NCBI GenBank assembly: GCA_016293435.1
Contig: JAEDEG010000030.1
Coordinates: 1 to 29,468 of the forward strand
Origin: Clostridia bacterium
GTDB lineage: Bacteria > Bacillota > Clostridia > UMGS1810
Direction: 5' to 3'
DNA length: 29,468 nt
The notes under the pieces: model-generated
Told to the model about the DNA's origin: nothing
The model's database searches: none
Seen by the model: the letters and a program-made list of their open reading frames with translations, nothing else
Made by a program: the position numbers and the translations under genes
Shown here: positions 1 through 6,800 of the stretch, one piece after another
Position numbering within the stretch: the first letter of the stretch is position 1
Layout of the letters: every line of letters begins with the position of its first letter

Positions 1-84
1 ATGCTTGTTTTTTATTCTTATACAAGATTACTGTTTTTTCTTCGAAAGGTAAATTCATCAATTCTGCAACTTCAAATTTTCCGC

Positions 85-390
85 TTACGCTACAGGCGGG
101 TCGAAATCCTCGTCCGTACACTTACGGATGATTCTCTTTGTTTTTTCAATAGGTAGAGGCACATTTTCTTCACTGAAATACTCAATATTCACTACCTATA
201 CAACCGCCTCATGGTTATCCTTACCTGCAGGCACAAGCACGAAGTCACCAATTTCAATGCTATCATCATCTGTCAGATAATAATAACTCTTGTAACCTTC
301 ATCAAAAGTAACGCTACAAAAGATGTATTCTGATTTGCGCCGTTTTACTTTGCCATAAACTGATGGGTCATGTTTACTCCTCTCCGACAT
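85..390 (-). pseudogene. Small conserved-type protein interrupted by an in-frame amber stop
   Basis: The gene reads from ATG at 390 for 64 codons and meets TAG at 198-196. The same frame then stays open for 36 more codons, to TAA at 87-85. The second part (VVNIEYFSEENVPLP, then KTKRIIRKCTDEDF) has normal protein composition and continues smoothly from KDNHEAVV, so one nonsense change (for example GAG or CAG to TAG) probably split a protein of about 100 residues. I recognise the style of a small hypothetical protein common in Clostridia but can give no function; IGDFVLVPAGKDNHEA suggests a compact beta-rich domain. Its start lies 17 nt inside the upstream gene's end, so the two are a coupled pair. 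A sequencing error, or a functional truncated product, are alternatives. Confidence 0.6.
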
Positions 391-892
391 AAAAACTCTC
401 TTTATACTTCACAAGAGTTTCTTCTACCTCGTCCCAAATCCAAACACGGTCTCCGTCATCTTCAAAAACTTTTCCGTGTGATTTAGGTCCGTCCAGTTTC
501 ATTTGCGAATAATTATTTCTAAAAGTAGGAACAAACAAATCCGGGCGTTCTTTGTCACTACACAGACGCTCCATCATAGTTAAAGTAGCTTCTCCTGCAA
601 TATCAATAGCCATAAAAAAGGCTTTTATAATTTTATGGTTATACTGACTGGGTTTCATTGCCCACATAGGGATACGTTGCAATGCTTTTCCGTAGAAATC
701 TTTAGAACCACTGTCAATTTGTTTCGTAATTCTTGGTGTATATTCTTTCGATGCATTGCCAAATGCTTGTGCTATATACCAACGGAGACAAGCTTCGCCA
801 GCATCATCAACTGTTTCTCCGGATAAATTAAGCGCCATATTAAACTTTTCATACACATCCGAATCAACACTAAAATATATATTTTTCTGCAT
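374..892 (-). CDS. Ribbon-helix-helix-like N-terminus plus conserved C-terminal domain, unknown function
   Basis: This is a 172-residue protein of unknown function. Residues 1-45 (KNIYFSVDSDVYEKFNMAL and on) look like a short beta strand followed by two helices, as in the RelB/DinJ class of ribbon-helix-helix DNA-binding antitoxins. Residues 70-172 form a second domain with IPMWAMKPSQYNHKIIKAFF, a MERLCSDKE stretch and HGKVFEDDGDRVWIWDEVEE. I chose ATG at 892 over the GTG one codon earlier because GGAGG lies 7-8 nt upstream of it. A perfect consensus promoter and a near-palindrome sit just upstream, which fits an autoregulated operon with the overlapping small downstream gene. The DNA-binding role is inferred from the N-terminal pattern only. 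No toxin fold is evident in either gene, so a toxin-antitoxin label is not supported. Confidence 0.65.
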   Translation of the reverse strand: MQKNIYFSVDSDVYEKFNMALNLSGETVDDAGEACLRWYIAQAFGNASKEYTPRITKQIDSGSKDFYGKALQRIPMWAMKPSQYNHKIIKAFFMAIDIAGEATLTMMERLCSDKERPDLFVPTFRNNYSQMKLDGPKSHGKVFEDDGDRVWIWDEVEETLVKYKESFYVGEE

Positions 893-929
893 CACTTTAC
901 CTCCGTTTACCTAAACTAAATCATTATAT

Positions 930-958
930 ATTATACACATAATTAGTAATTTTGTCAA
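930..958 (-). promoter_or_regulatory. Perfect consensus SigA promoter of the RHH-like operon
   Basis: Reading leftward, TTGACA (958-953) and TATAAT (935-930) are separated by exactly 17 nt. This is the ideal vegetative promoter. It ends about 38 nt before the ATG at 892. Confidence 0.85.
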
Positions 959-972
959 TACTCACAGACTAA

Positions 973-988
973 TTAACAATATTGTCAA
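973..988 (-). promoter_or_regulatory. Candidate operator: 16-bp near-palindrome upstream of the -35
   Basis: The minus strand reads TTGACAATATTGTTAA, a palindrome with one mismatched pair. It lies 15 bp upstream of the -35, and its TTGACAA half recurs in the -35 itself, giving two related sites 30 bp apart. This is the arrangement expected for autoregulation by the RHH-like protein; binding is inferred. Confidence 0.45.
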
Positions 989-995
989 ACAACAA

Positions 996-1023
996 GAAAA
1001 ACACCCTGCATTGCTGCAAGGTG
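996..1023 (-). terminator. Intrinsic terminator of the RAYT gene
   Basis: On the minus strand CACCTTGCA pairs with TGCAGGGTG (9 bp, one G-T) around a GCAA tetraloop and is followed by TTTTTC. It stands 41 nt after the RAYT stop codon and upstream of the RHH-like gene's promoter. Confidence 0.75.
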
Positions 1024-1047
1024 CAATCTCTCAAGATAGTTGAGAAT

Positions 1048-1075
1048 CAGACACAGGGACGGTTCTATTGTCCTG
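1048..1075. repeat. RAYT-associated REP-like repeat, inverted copy at the 3' end of the transposase
   Basis: The sequence around GGGACGGTTCTATTG is the inverse of the three copies at 1874-1949. It contains the stop codon of the transposase gene (the TAG of GGACAATAG read leftward), so the repeat forms the end of the coding region. A second small inverted repeat, TCTCAA/TTGAGA with a 5-nt loop, lies beside it at 1029-1045. Confidence 0.75.
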
Positions 1076-1823
1076 TTTGGCTTTTTTCAACAGCATATTT
1101 ACTTACCCCTGTAATTCGGCTTATCTGTCTGATTGACAGCCCACCATCTTTTAGCGCTTTTATGCACTTGTTTCGTTCAGCTATATCAAGTTTTCGAATC
1201 TCTGACGCATTGATGTATCCGCATACTTGTTTTATGATTTCTCTTGCTTCACTATCATTTATTCTGTTGTTTTGCTCTTTAATATCCAAACATATGTCAT
1301 CATTGTTTTCAAGGTTAAATTCTATAAACTTTGCTTTGTTAATTATAGAATATACAAATTCTTTATCCACAATAATATTTATATCTTGTAAATATTCAGT
1401 ATAGCTGCTGAATTCATATTGGCTTATATCTGTTGATACTTTAGCCTTTATAGGGTTTTGGTGTATATACCTTAGCGCTGTTAAGAAATATTCCTCAGTT
1501 TCTACCGGCTCACTTTTAAATCTATCTTGAAACAAATGACCCACTCGTTTATACTTCCAATTATACCAATACACATAGCTTCCTGCAACTCTCTTCATTA
1601 TTTGTTCAAGATTTTCTTTTCCTTCCTTTATCAGCAGATGAATATGATTTGACATTAGGCAATAAGCATATATGGTATATCCGCTTATCGTCTTATATCT
1701 CGCTAATGTTTTGATAAATCTCTCATAATCTTCGCGCTCCTCAAAGATTATTTGATGATTTATGCCCCTTAACATTATATGATATATGTTTGTTTTACTC
1801 TTTTTTCTGGCTTGCCTTGGCAC
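1065..1823 (-). CDS. REP-associated tyrosine transposase (RAYT, Y1 transposase, IS200-like fold)
   Basis: A 252-residue single-stranded DNA transposase of the Y1_Tnp (HUH) class. The metal-binding HUH-type motif is H60-I-H62 in MSNHIHLLI, and the expected nucleophile is Y119 in LRYIHQNPIKAKV, both diagnostic of RAYT proteins. After about residue 180 an extra region ends in a helix-turn-helix-like segment, LSIRQISRITGVSKYAVEK. The start is GTG at 1823, with GAGGTG about 7 nt upstream. RAYTs are usually single-copy domesticated relatives of IS200/IS605 transposases that mobilise short REP palindromes; here matching repeats flank the gene in opposite orientation and one contains its stop codon. 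All motifs are intact, so the enzyme may be active. It carries its own terminator. Confidence 0.92.
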   Translation of the reverse strand: MPRQARKKSKTNIYHIMLRGINHQIIFEEREDYERFIKTLARYKTISGYTIYAYCLMSNHIHLLIKEGKENLEQIMKRVAGSYVYWYNWKYKRVGHLFQDRFKSEPVETEEYFLTALRYIHQNPIKAKVSTDISQYEFSSYTEYLQDINIIVDKEFVYSIINKAKFIEFNLENNDDICLDIKEQNNRINDSEAREIIKQVCGYINASEIRKLDIAERNKCIKALKDGGLSIRQISRITGVSKYAVEKSQTGQ

Positions 1824-1873
1824 TTCTTTTCACCTCGATAATAGTATAACATATTTTCATTTGTTTGCCAATA

Positions 1874-1949
1874 CAATAGAACCGTCCCCTTGTCTGCAAT
1901 AGAACCGTCCCCTTGTCTGTTTTCCACAATAGAACCGTCCTCTTGTCTG
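1874..1949. repeat. Three tandem REP-like repeats upstream of the RAYT gene
   Basis: Copies of a 23-nt unit (CAATAGAACCGTCC then C or T, then CTTGTCTG) lie at 1874-1896, 1897-1919 and 1927-1949. The first two abut; the second and third are each followed by TTTTCC. The inverted copy at 1048-1075 closes the other end of the transposase gene. Peptides read through this stretch, such as ENRQ-DGSIV repeats, are by-products of the repeats. Confidence 0.85.
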
Positions 1950-1957
1950 TTTTCCAT

Positions 1958-2292
1958 CCCCGTTTCTCCTCTCCTTGTTATCTATTCCACTGTCCGAAAA
2001 TGCCCGAAGTCACGAGTTGCCGGATTTGTTGCCAAGTCTGAAAAAACAAGCAAAGATTGTGACATCTAATCCACACACTCAATTTGCGGTATCTAATCCG
2101 AGGTTACAACCTTTCACAGATTATTCATCTCGACCACTTTCCATAGAGCGATTTTAAGTAGTGTTCGATATAGATGTCATAAGCTGACACTGCCGGAAAA
2201 GGCTTTAAATAAGGCTTTTTTCACGCTTACTTCTCAATCCTTGACATCAAAACTACCGTCTCGACGTGGCACGATAAGCACAACCGAATTAT
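1958..2292. other. Stretch of gene relics with no intact gene
   Basis: These 335 nt hold no credible complete gene. Leftward reading shows two protein-like scraps: the rlmD 3' end described separately at 2227-2268, and just beyond it, in another frame, a stretch ending SAYDIYIEHYLKSLYGKWSR before TGA at about 2132. The second scrap looks like the natural end of a protein, but I do not recognise the family. It may be the edge of an old insertion carrying fragments of other genes. Confidence 0.45.
2227..2268 (-). pseudogene. Relic of the last codons of an rlmD-type rRNA methyltransferase gene
   Basis: Fourteen codons read HVETVVLMSRIEK then stop. This is the typical C-terminus of RlmD/RumA-family enzymes; the intact gene at 5448-6800 ends HVECVVLMSRK. 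The 19 nt at 2238-2256 are identical to 5453-5471. Upstream of the histidine codon the frame no longer resembles the enzyme, so only the tail was duplicated or retained. Confidence 0.6.
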
Positions 2293-3099
2293 TCAATGTA
2301 ATGAGGAAACATATTGTTTTGGGGATACTCCCATTTTATTTTTGAATACTTTTGAAAAATAAAGCGCATCTCTGTATCCGGACAGTGCCGCTATCTCCTT
2401 TACGCTTGTAAATCCTTGGTTTATTAGGGTGCAGGCATATTGAATGCGTATAGTGTTAATATATTCAACCAGACCGATATTCATTTTCTTTTTAAAAAGT
2501 CCCGATATATATTTTGGATTATACAAAAGCTCTTTGCTTATGCTGCTTAGCGTTAAAGCGGAGTTTGTGAAATTATCGTCTATATATTTTTTTATAATTA
2601 AAAAGGTTTTTTCGGTTTTATGCATATTTTCATCAAAGGTCAGTACTCTGTTTCCTATATATGAAAAGGTGTACAGCAGAACACTTTCCGATATTAAATC
2701 GGTGAGCTCCTGATTTGTATTAAAAGCGTTTTTCCAAAACTCAAAAACCTCACTGCACTCGGGAAAATAACAATTGATGTTGGATATTTTCAGCTTATCC
2801 ATAATCATATTTGCTCTTGTGCCTAAAAAGCTTATATACATATATGAGAAATCATTTTTTGATTCTATATAAAAAGGAGTGCCGGGAAAGGTGAAAAAGA
2901 CATCTCCTTCCGATAAAGGGTGAACCGTTCCGAGCGTATGCAAAAAGCCGCTGCCACCACAGACATAGTGAACCTTATAGACAGCCTCAGCCTTAAAAGA
3001 ATTATATATCTGAGGTTTTGTTTCAAGCACTAAATTTATTGTATGTATAGACTGATAGTCCTTGTGGTATGGGATAAAACAGCATATATTTTCAATCAT
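2293..3099 (-). CDS. AraC-family transcriptional regulator
   Basis: A 268-residue regulator with an N-terminal cupin-like sensing domain (about 1-150, with GDVFFTFPGTPFYIES) and a C-terminal AraC double helix-turn-helix (about 165-268, with LSSISKELLYNPKYISGLFKKK and VKEIAALSGYRDALYFSKVFK, ending GVSPKQY). I start it at ATG 3099, not at the earlier ATG at 3150, because GAGGAG sits 8 nt before 3099 and the earlier ATG lies at the -35 of the likely promoter. It diverges from the oxidoreductase-transporter pair, the usual layout of a sugar-responsive AraC activator and its target. The ligand is unknown. A 16-bp box beside its promoter recurs upstream of the GH106-like glycosidase operon. Confidence 0.9.
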   Translation of the reverse strand: MIENICCFIPYHKDYQSIHTINLVLETKPQIYNSFKAEAVYKVHYVCGGSGFLHTLGTVHPLSEGDVFFTFPGTPFYIESKNDFSYMYISFLGTRANMIMDKLKISNINCYFPECSEVFEFWKNAFNTNQELTDLISESVLLYTFSYIGNRVLTFDENMHKTEKTFLIIKKYIDDNFTNSALTLSSISKELLYNPKYISGLFKKKMNIGLVEYINTIRIQYACTLINQGFTSVKEIAALSGYRDALYFSKVFKNKMGVSPKQYVSSLH

Positions 3100-3122
3100 A
3101 ATTTTCAGCTCCTCTTTATTTA

Positions 3123-3150
3123 AGTATATCACAAAATTCAAAAAATTCAA
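3123..3150 (-). promoter_or_regulatory. Promoter of the araC-like gene
   Basis: Leftward TTGAAT (3150-3145) and TATACT (3128-3123) are separated by 16 nt. The predicted start of transcription is about 17 nt before the ATG, leaving just room for the GAGGAG ribosome site. Confidence 0.6.
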
Positions 3151-3164
3151 TAAAGTGTGACGAT
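3149..3164 (-). promoter_or_regulatory. Candidate AraC-regulator box, copy 1
   Basis: The minus strand reads ATCGTCACACTTTATT, abutting the araC -35. It matches 15 of 16 positions with 29313-29328 upstream of the GH106-like gene, in the same orientation toward the gene. That this is the regulator's binding site is inference. Confidence 0.4.
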
Positions 3165-3191
3165 TTTACTTATTTATATGGATTTTCTCCA

Positions 3192-3223
3192 TTGATATAT
3201 GTCGGCGAGAGTGATATACTCTC
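3192..3223 (+). promoter_or_regulatory. Promoter of the oxidoreductase operon with a palindrome over the -10
   Basis: TTGATA (3192-3197) and TATACT (3215-3220) are separated by 17 nt. A perfect inverted repeat, GAGAGT-GATAT-ACTCTC (3207-3223), covers the -10. This is a likely operator, since a protein bound there would block RNA polymerase. Confidence 0.7.
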
Positions 3224-3254
3224 ATTAAATTAAAAGCCCGGAAGGAGAACAATT

Positions 3255-4553
3255 ATGGATAGGAAAATTAAAATAGGAGTATTGGGAGGCTATCGTGGCT
3301 CAAGTATGATAAATTACTGTGAACGCGCGGATAATGCGGAGATTGTGGCGATATGCGATAAATCCGCGGAGGTGCTTAATTATCAGCGTGAAAAATTAAA
3401 GGATGACAATATTACATATTATGATAATTTTGAAGATTTTATAAAGCATGATATGGATGCGGTTGTCCTTGCAAATTATGCAAATGAGCATGCTCCGTTT
3501 GCTGTCAGAGCATTAAAACAGGGACTTCATGTTTTTTCCGAGGTTTTGCCCTGTCAGAATATGAAAGAGGCGGTTGAGCTTGTAGAAGCGGTTGAAGAAA
3601 CAGGACTTATTTATGCTTATGGTGAAAACTACTGCTATATGCCGGCACCGTATGAGATGAAAAAGCTATATCAGCAAGGAAAAATAGGTGAGTTTGAATA
3701 CGGCGAGTGTGAGTATATTCACAATTGCGAGCCGATTTGGCAAAGCATTACTTACGGAGAAAAGGATCACTGGAGAAATAATATGAGTTCAACCTTTTAC
3801 TGTACTCATTCTTTGGGGCCGATTATTCATATGACAGGTCTGCGTCCTGTTTCTGTTGTAGGCTTTGAGGGAATAAAAACAGAAAGAAATTTAAGAACGG
3901 GTTCAAAATCCGGACAGTTTGGCATAGAGATGGTGACGCTTGAAAACGGAGGTATTATTAAAAGCATACATGGAGGATTATATATAAATTCTATTTGGTA
4001 CTCGGCATATGGCTCAAAGGGCAGAATGGAATGCGGCAGGGAGGCTGCCAATGACGGGCATATTTACAAAATATTTGTAGATTCCGACGAGTATTCCGGC
4101 GGCTATGATACTGCAAAAGCAGAAAGCTACGAGCCTAAACACGGCATGGAGGACAAGGTTGAAGGCTTTGGACACGGCGGGTCGGATTTTTATTCTATGT
4201 ATAATTTTATTGAAAAGATTAAAGGCAATACCGAGGCGGATACAATAGACGTATATGAAGCTCTTGATATGTTTTTGCCGGGGATATTTGCATACCGTTC
4301 AATTCTCAAGGGAAATACACCTATGGCTATTCCCGATTTGCGTGACAAAAACGAGCGAAGCAGATGGAGGAATGACACAGCATGTACAGACCCTAAAGCG
4401 GCAGGTGATATGCTTCTTCCAACCTTTTCAAAGGGAACTCCGGAAATTGATGACAGTGTTTATGATCATATGAAAAAGCTGTGGGAGGAAGAATGTCATC
4501 GGCAGGATGGAAATTACAGAGCGATTGCATTTGCACAGGGTAGTAAAAAATGA
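3255..4553 (+). CDS. Gfo/Idh/MocA-family sugar oxidoreductase
   Basis: A 432-residue cytoplasmic NAD(P)-dependent dehydrogenase of the glucose-fructose/inositol dehydrogenase superfamily. The N-terminal Rossmann fold shows KIGVLGGYRGSSM with the acidic ribose-binding end VAICDKS. FSEVLPCQN stands where most members have the EKP motif; the lysine of EKP is absent, which is seen in some divergent members and leaves catalysis uncertain. The C-terminal alpha/beta domain carries GENYCYMPAPYEM and KDHWRNNMSSTFYCTHSLGP. AAGGAG lies 9 nt upstream of the ATG. The stop overlaps the next gene's start (ATGA), so it is coupled to a transporter. The substrate is probably a sugar or sugar acid, but cannot be named. 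Confidence 0.9.
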   Translation: MDRKIKIGVLGGYRGSSMINYCERADNAEIVAICDKSAEVLNYQREKLKDDNITYYDNFEDFIKHDMDAVVLANYANEHAPFAVRALKQGLHVFSEVLPCQNMKEAVELVEAVEETGLIYAYGENYCYMPAPYEMKKLYQQGKIGEFEYGECEYIHNCEPIWQSITYGEKDHWRNNMSSTFYCTHSLGPIIHMTGLRPVSVVGFEGIKTERNLRTGSKSGQFGIEMVTLENGGIIKSIHGGLYINSIWYSAYGSKGRMECGREAANDGHIYKIFVDSDEYSGGYDTAKAESYEPKHGMEDKVEGFGHGGSDFYSMYNFIEKIKGNTEADTIDVYEALDMFLPGIFAYRSILKGNTPMAIPDLRDKNERSRWRNDTACTDPKAAGDMLLPTFSKGTPEIDDSVYDHMKKLWEEECHRQDGNYRAIAFAQGSKK

Positions 4554-5401
4554 TTGTATACTATCTGATGATAGCATTATCTGCGTTAATTTTCGCCTTG
4601 CAGTTTATGTTAAATGACGGCTATCAAAGGGAAAGCGGAAGCGGCTGGAATTCTTCTCTTAAATTTTCTCTGTATAGCTCCATAGTTGGATTTGCTGCTT
4701 TATTTGTAATAAATAAATTTGAGTGTGAATTTTCACTGTTTTCGCTGACCGTGGCTTTATTATACTCAATGGTATGTATAACCTTGAATTACTTTACCGT
4801 TAAAGCGTTAAAAATCGCAAATCTTTCGGTCTACTCTGTTTTCTCAATGATAGGCGGAATGATTTTGCCTTTTATATACGGGATTATCTGCGGAGAAGAG
4901 TTTAAGGCAATACGAGTTGTATGCTGTATTTTAATATCGGCAGCCGTTGCAATGAATGTAGGAAGAAGCAAGGAATCGAAGAAAGCCTTTAAATATTATA
5001 TGGCTGTGTTTATATTGAATGGTATGGTTGGAGTCGTTTCAAAATTTCATCAATCATATCCTGAATATTGTGTAGGAAGTGCGGATTTTTTGATGCTCTC
5101 AAAAATAATAACAGCATCATTCAGTGTGTTGCTTATTTTCTTGAGTAAAGAAAGAAATTTTACTGTAAGCAAAGAGGCGTTTGCATATTCCGCAGGAAGT
5201 GCGTGCTTAAACAGTATTGCAAATTTGCTTCTTTTAATCGCACTGCTTAAGCTTCCTGCTTCTGTACAGTATCCTATGGTCACCGGTGGGGTGATTGTAT
5301 TCTCAACATTGATTGAGATTGTGAGAAAATCAAAATTGACGAAAAAGGAAATCACCGCTGCACTGATTGCATTTGCAGTATCTGCAATGATGGCAATCTG
5401 A
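4550..5401 (+). CDS. DMT/EamA-like multi-pass membrane transporter
   Basis: A 283-residue membrane protein with about nine or ten hydrophobic segments and short loops, in the size and pattern of the drug/metabolite transporter superfamily (two repeats of about five helices). Segments include LMIALSALIFALQFML at the N-terminus and ITAALIAFAVSAMMAI at the very end. FTVKALKIANLSVYSVFSMIG resembles the fourth helix region of EamA proteins. Its ATG overlaps the oxidoreductase stop by 4 nt, so the two are made together; it probably moves the oxidoreductase's substrate or product. No periplasmic or binding-protein partner is present. Confidence 0.75.
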   Translation: MIVYYLMIALSALIFALQFMLNDGYQRESGSGWNSSLKFSLYSSIVGFAALFVINKFECEFSLFSLTVALLYSMVCITLNYFTVKALKIANLSVYSVFSMIGGMILPFIYGIICGEEFKAIRVVCCILISAAVAMNVGRSKESKKAFKYYMAVFILNGMVGVVSKFHQSYPEYCVGSADFLMLSKIITASFSVLLIFLSKERNFTVSKEAFAYSAGSACLNSIANLLLLIALLKLPASVQYPMVTGGVIVFSTLIEIVRKSKLTKKEITAALIAFAVSAMMAI

Positions 5402-5447
5402 AGTTTTGGAATAGAGACGGTTGGGGACGTGCATTTTTAACACTGTT

Positions 5448-6800
5448 TTATTTCCTTGACATCAAAACTACGCACTCCACGTGCCCCGTCTGCGGAAACA
5501 TATCCACCGCGCACGCCCTTTTGAGTTCATATCCCAACTCCCTCAGCATCTTTACATCCCGTGCCAGCGTTGCACTGTTGCACGAAACATAAACAATTCT
5601 TTTGGGGTTCATGGTTTTAAGGAGCAAAAGCAGCTTTTCGTCGCATCCCTTGCGTGGAGGGTCAACCACAGCAATGTCGGCTCTGTTGCCGATATTTAGA
5701 AGATTTTCTACCATCTCGGTGCAGTCCCCGCAATAAAACTGAGCGTTTGTGATATTGTTTATTTCGGCATTTTTTTTTGCATTTTCAATAGCATCGGCCA
5801 CAATTTCCACACCAATTACCTTTGATGCCTTTCGGGCAATATAAAGGCTTATGCTGCCCACACCGCAATATAGGTCAAATACTGTATCACCCTTTTGGGG
5901 ATTAGCATATTCGAGTGCTTTGGAATAGAGCCTTTTCATCTGAGCGGTATTCACCTGAAAAAAGCTGTGGGGCGATAGCTCGAAGATAAGCCCGTCGAGG
6001 TTTATGTGAATGTAACCTTTGCCGTAAAGAGTTATATTTTTGTCACCCAAAATAACATTTGTTTTTTTGGTGTTTATATTTTGGATAAGGCTCAGGGTTC
6101 CCAGGGCAGAAAGCCTTTTTATGAGGCCGTTTGTGTTTTTCAGACGGATTTTGCTGTTGGTTACAATACACACCATAATCTCATCTTTGTCGCATCTCAC
6201 ATATATATGCCTCACAATTCCGGTGTGGCTTGATTCATCATATGGCTCAATATCATTATCTATGATATATGCCATTACACAATCCACGGCTCGGTTGATT
6301 CTTTTGTCCTGTATTTTGCAGTCTATGCACGGCGAAATAGTGTGACTTTTGGGAAGATAAAAGCCGCACACGGTTTTACCGTTTAATCTGCCCACGGGGA
6401 ACTGGGCTTTGTTGCGATAGTGATATTCACAGTCGGCACCGACAATGGCTTCATACTCAAAGCTGCCGTCTTTGCAGCCACCTATACGCACAAGATTTGA
6501 ATACACAAAGTCTGATTTATATCTGAGCTGAGCATCGTATCTGTAGTGCATCAGACTGCACCCGCCGCAATTGCAAAAAGACGAGCACTTTGCTGCTCGT
6601 CTGTCGTCTGACGGTTTGATAATTTCTATGATTTGTCCAAAGCCGTAATTTTTATTTGTTTTTGTAACCTTGTAGCGGATAATATCGCCCGGAAGAGCCC
6701 CGGACACAAAAATCGGATATCCGTCTGTCTTTACAATTCCGTCTCCGTTTATAGTGAGGTCTGTAACCCTGCCTTCATATTGCTTATTTTTTTCTACCAT
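5448..6800 (-). CDS. rlmD: 23S rRNA (uracil-C5)-methyltransferase, RlmD/RumA family
   Basis: A 450-residue SAM-dependent RNA m5U methyltransferase. A TRAM domain (about 1-60) leads into an iron-sulfur site with C72, C78 and C81 (C-x5-C-x2-C) and a fourth cysteine, probably C158 in SPCIDCKIQ. The methyltransferase core has VFDLYCGVGSISLYIA for SAM, VVDPPRKGCD, and the catalytic cysteine C407 in YVSCNSATLARDV, and ends in MFPQTGHVECVVLMSRK. I start it at ATG 6800, with GGAG about 11 nt upstream, not at 6839. The start lies 17 nt inside the GT4-CsaB gene, so this housekeeping enzyme is the last gene of a surface-polysaccharide operon. Clostridia often carry several RlmD-like paralogues, so the exact target uridine is not certain. 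Confidence 0.9.
   Translation of the reverse strand: MVEKNKQYEGRVTDLTINGDGIVKTDGYPIFVSGALPGDIIRYKVTKTNKNYGFGQIIEIIKPSDDRRAAKCSSFCNCGGCSLMHYRYDAQLRYKSDFVYSNLVRIGGCKDGSFEYEAIVGADCEYHYRNKAQFPVGRLNGKTVCGFYLPKSHTISPCIDCKIQDKRINRAVDCVMAYIIDNDIEPYDESSHTGIVRHIYVRCDKDEIMVCIVTNSKIRLKNTNGLIKRLSALGTLSLIQNINTKKTNVILGDKNITLYGKGYIHINLDGLIFELSPHSFFQVNTAQMKRLYSKALEYANPQKGDTVFDLYCGVGSISLYIARKASKVIGVEIVADAIENAKKNAEINNITNAQFYCGDCTEMVENLLNIGNRADIAVVDPPRKGCDEKLLLLLKTMNPKRIVYVSCNSATLARDVKMLRELGYELKRACAVDMFPQTGHVECVVLMSRK

Noticed and set aside
1..58. Possible start of another leftward gene (ATG at 58, reading MNLPFEEKTVILYK) running off the left edge
   Set aside because: Only 19 codons are visible, the ribosome site is poor, and the frame is open further upstream, so neither the start nor the gene can be supported.
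1874..1949. Three near-identical tandem units resembling the start of a CRISPR array
   Set aside because: The units abut or are separated by 7 nt, there are no spacers, and a matching inverted copy flanks a RAYT gene; they are REP-type repeats.
1775..1957. 60-residue reading across the REP repeats
   Set aside because: It is only the translation of the repeat units running out of frame into the RAYT gene; no ribosome site and no independent support.
1975..2157. 60-residue rightward reading in the relic region
   Set aside because: No ribosome site, no promoter, unconvincing composition, and the opposite strand contains better protein-like scraps.
5410..5447. GACGGTTGGGGACG stretch between two convergent genes, reminiscent of the REP repeats
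   Set aside because: It shares only a short GACGGTT core with the repeats at 1048 and 1874 and forms no clear hairpin, so neither a repeat nor a terminator can be claimed.
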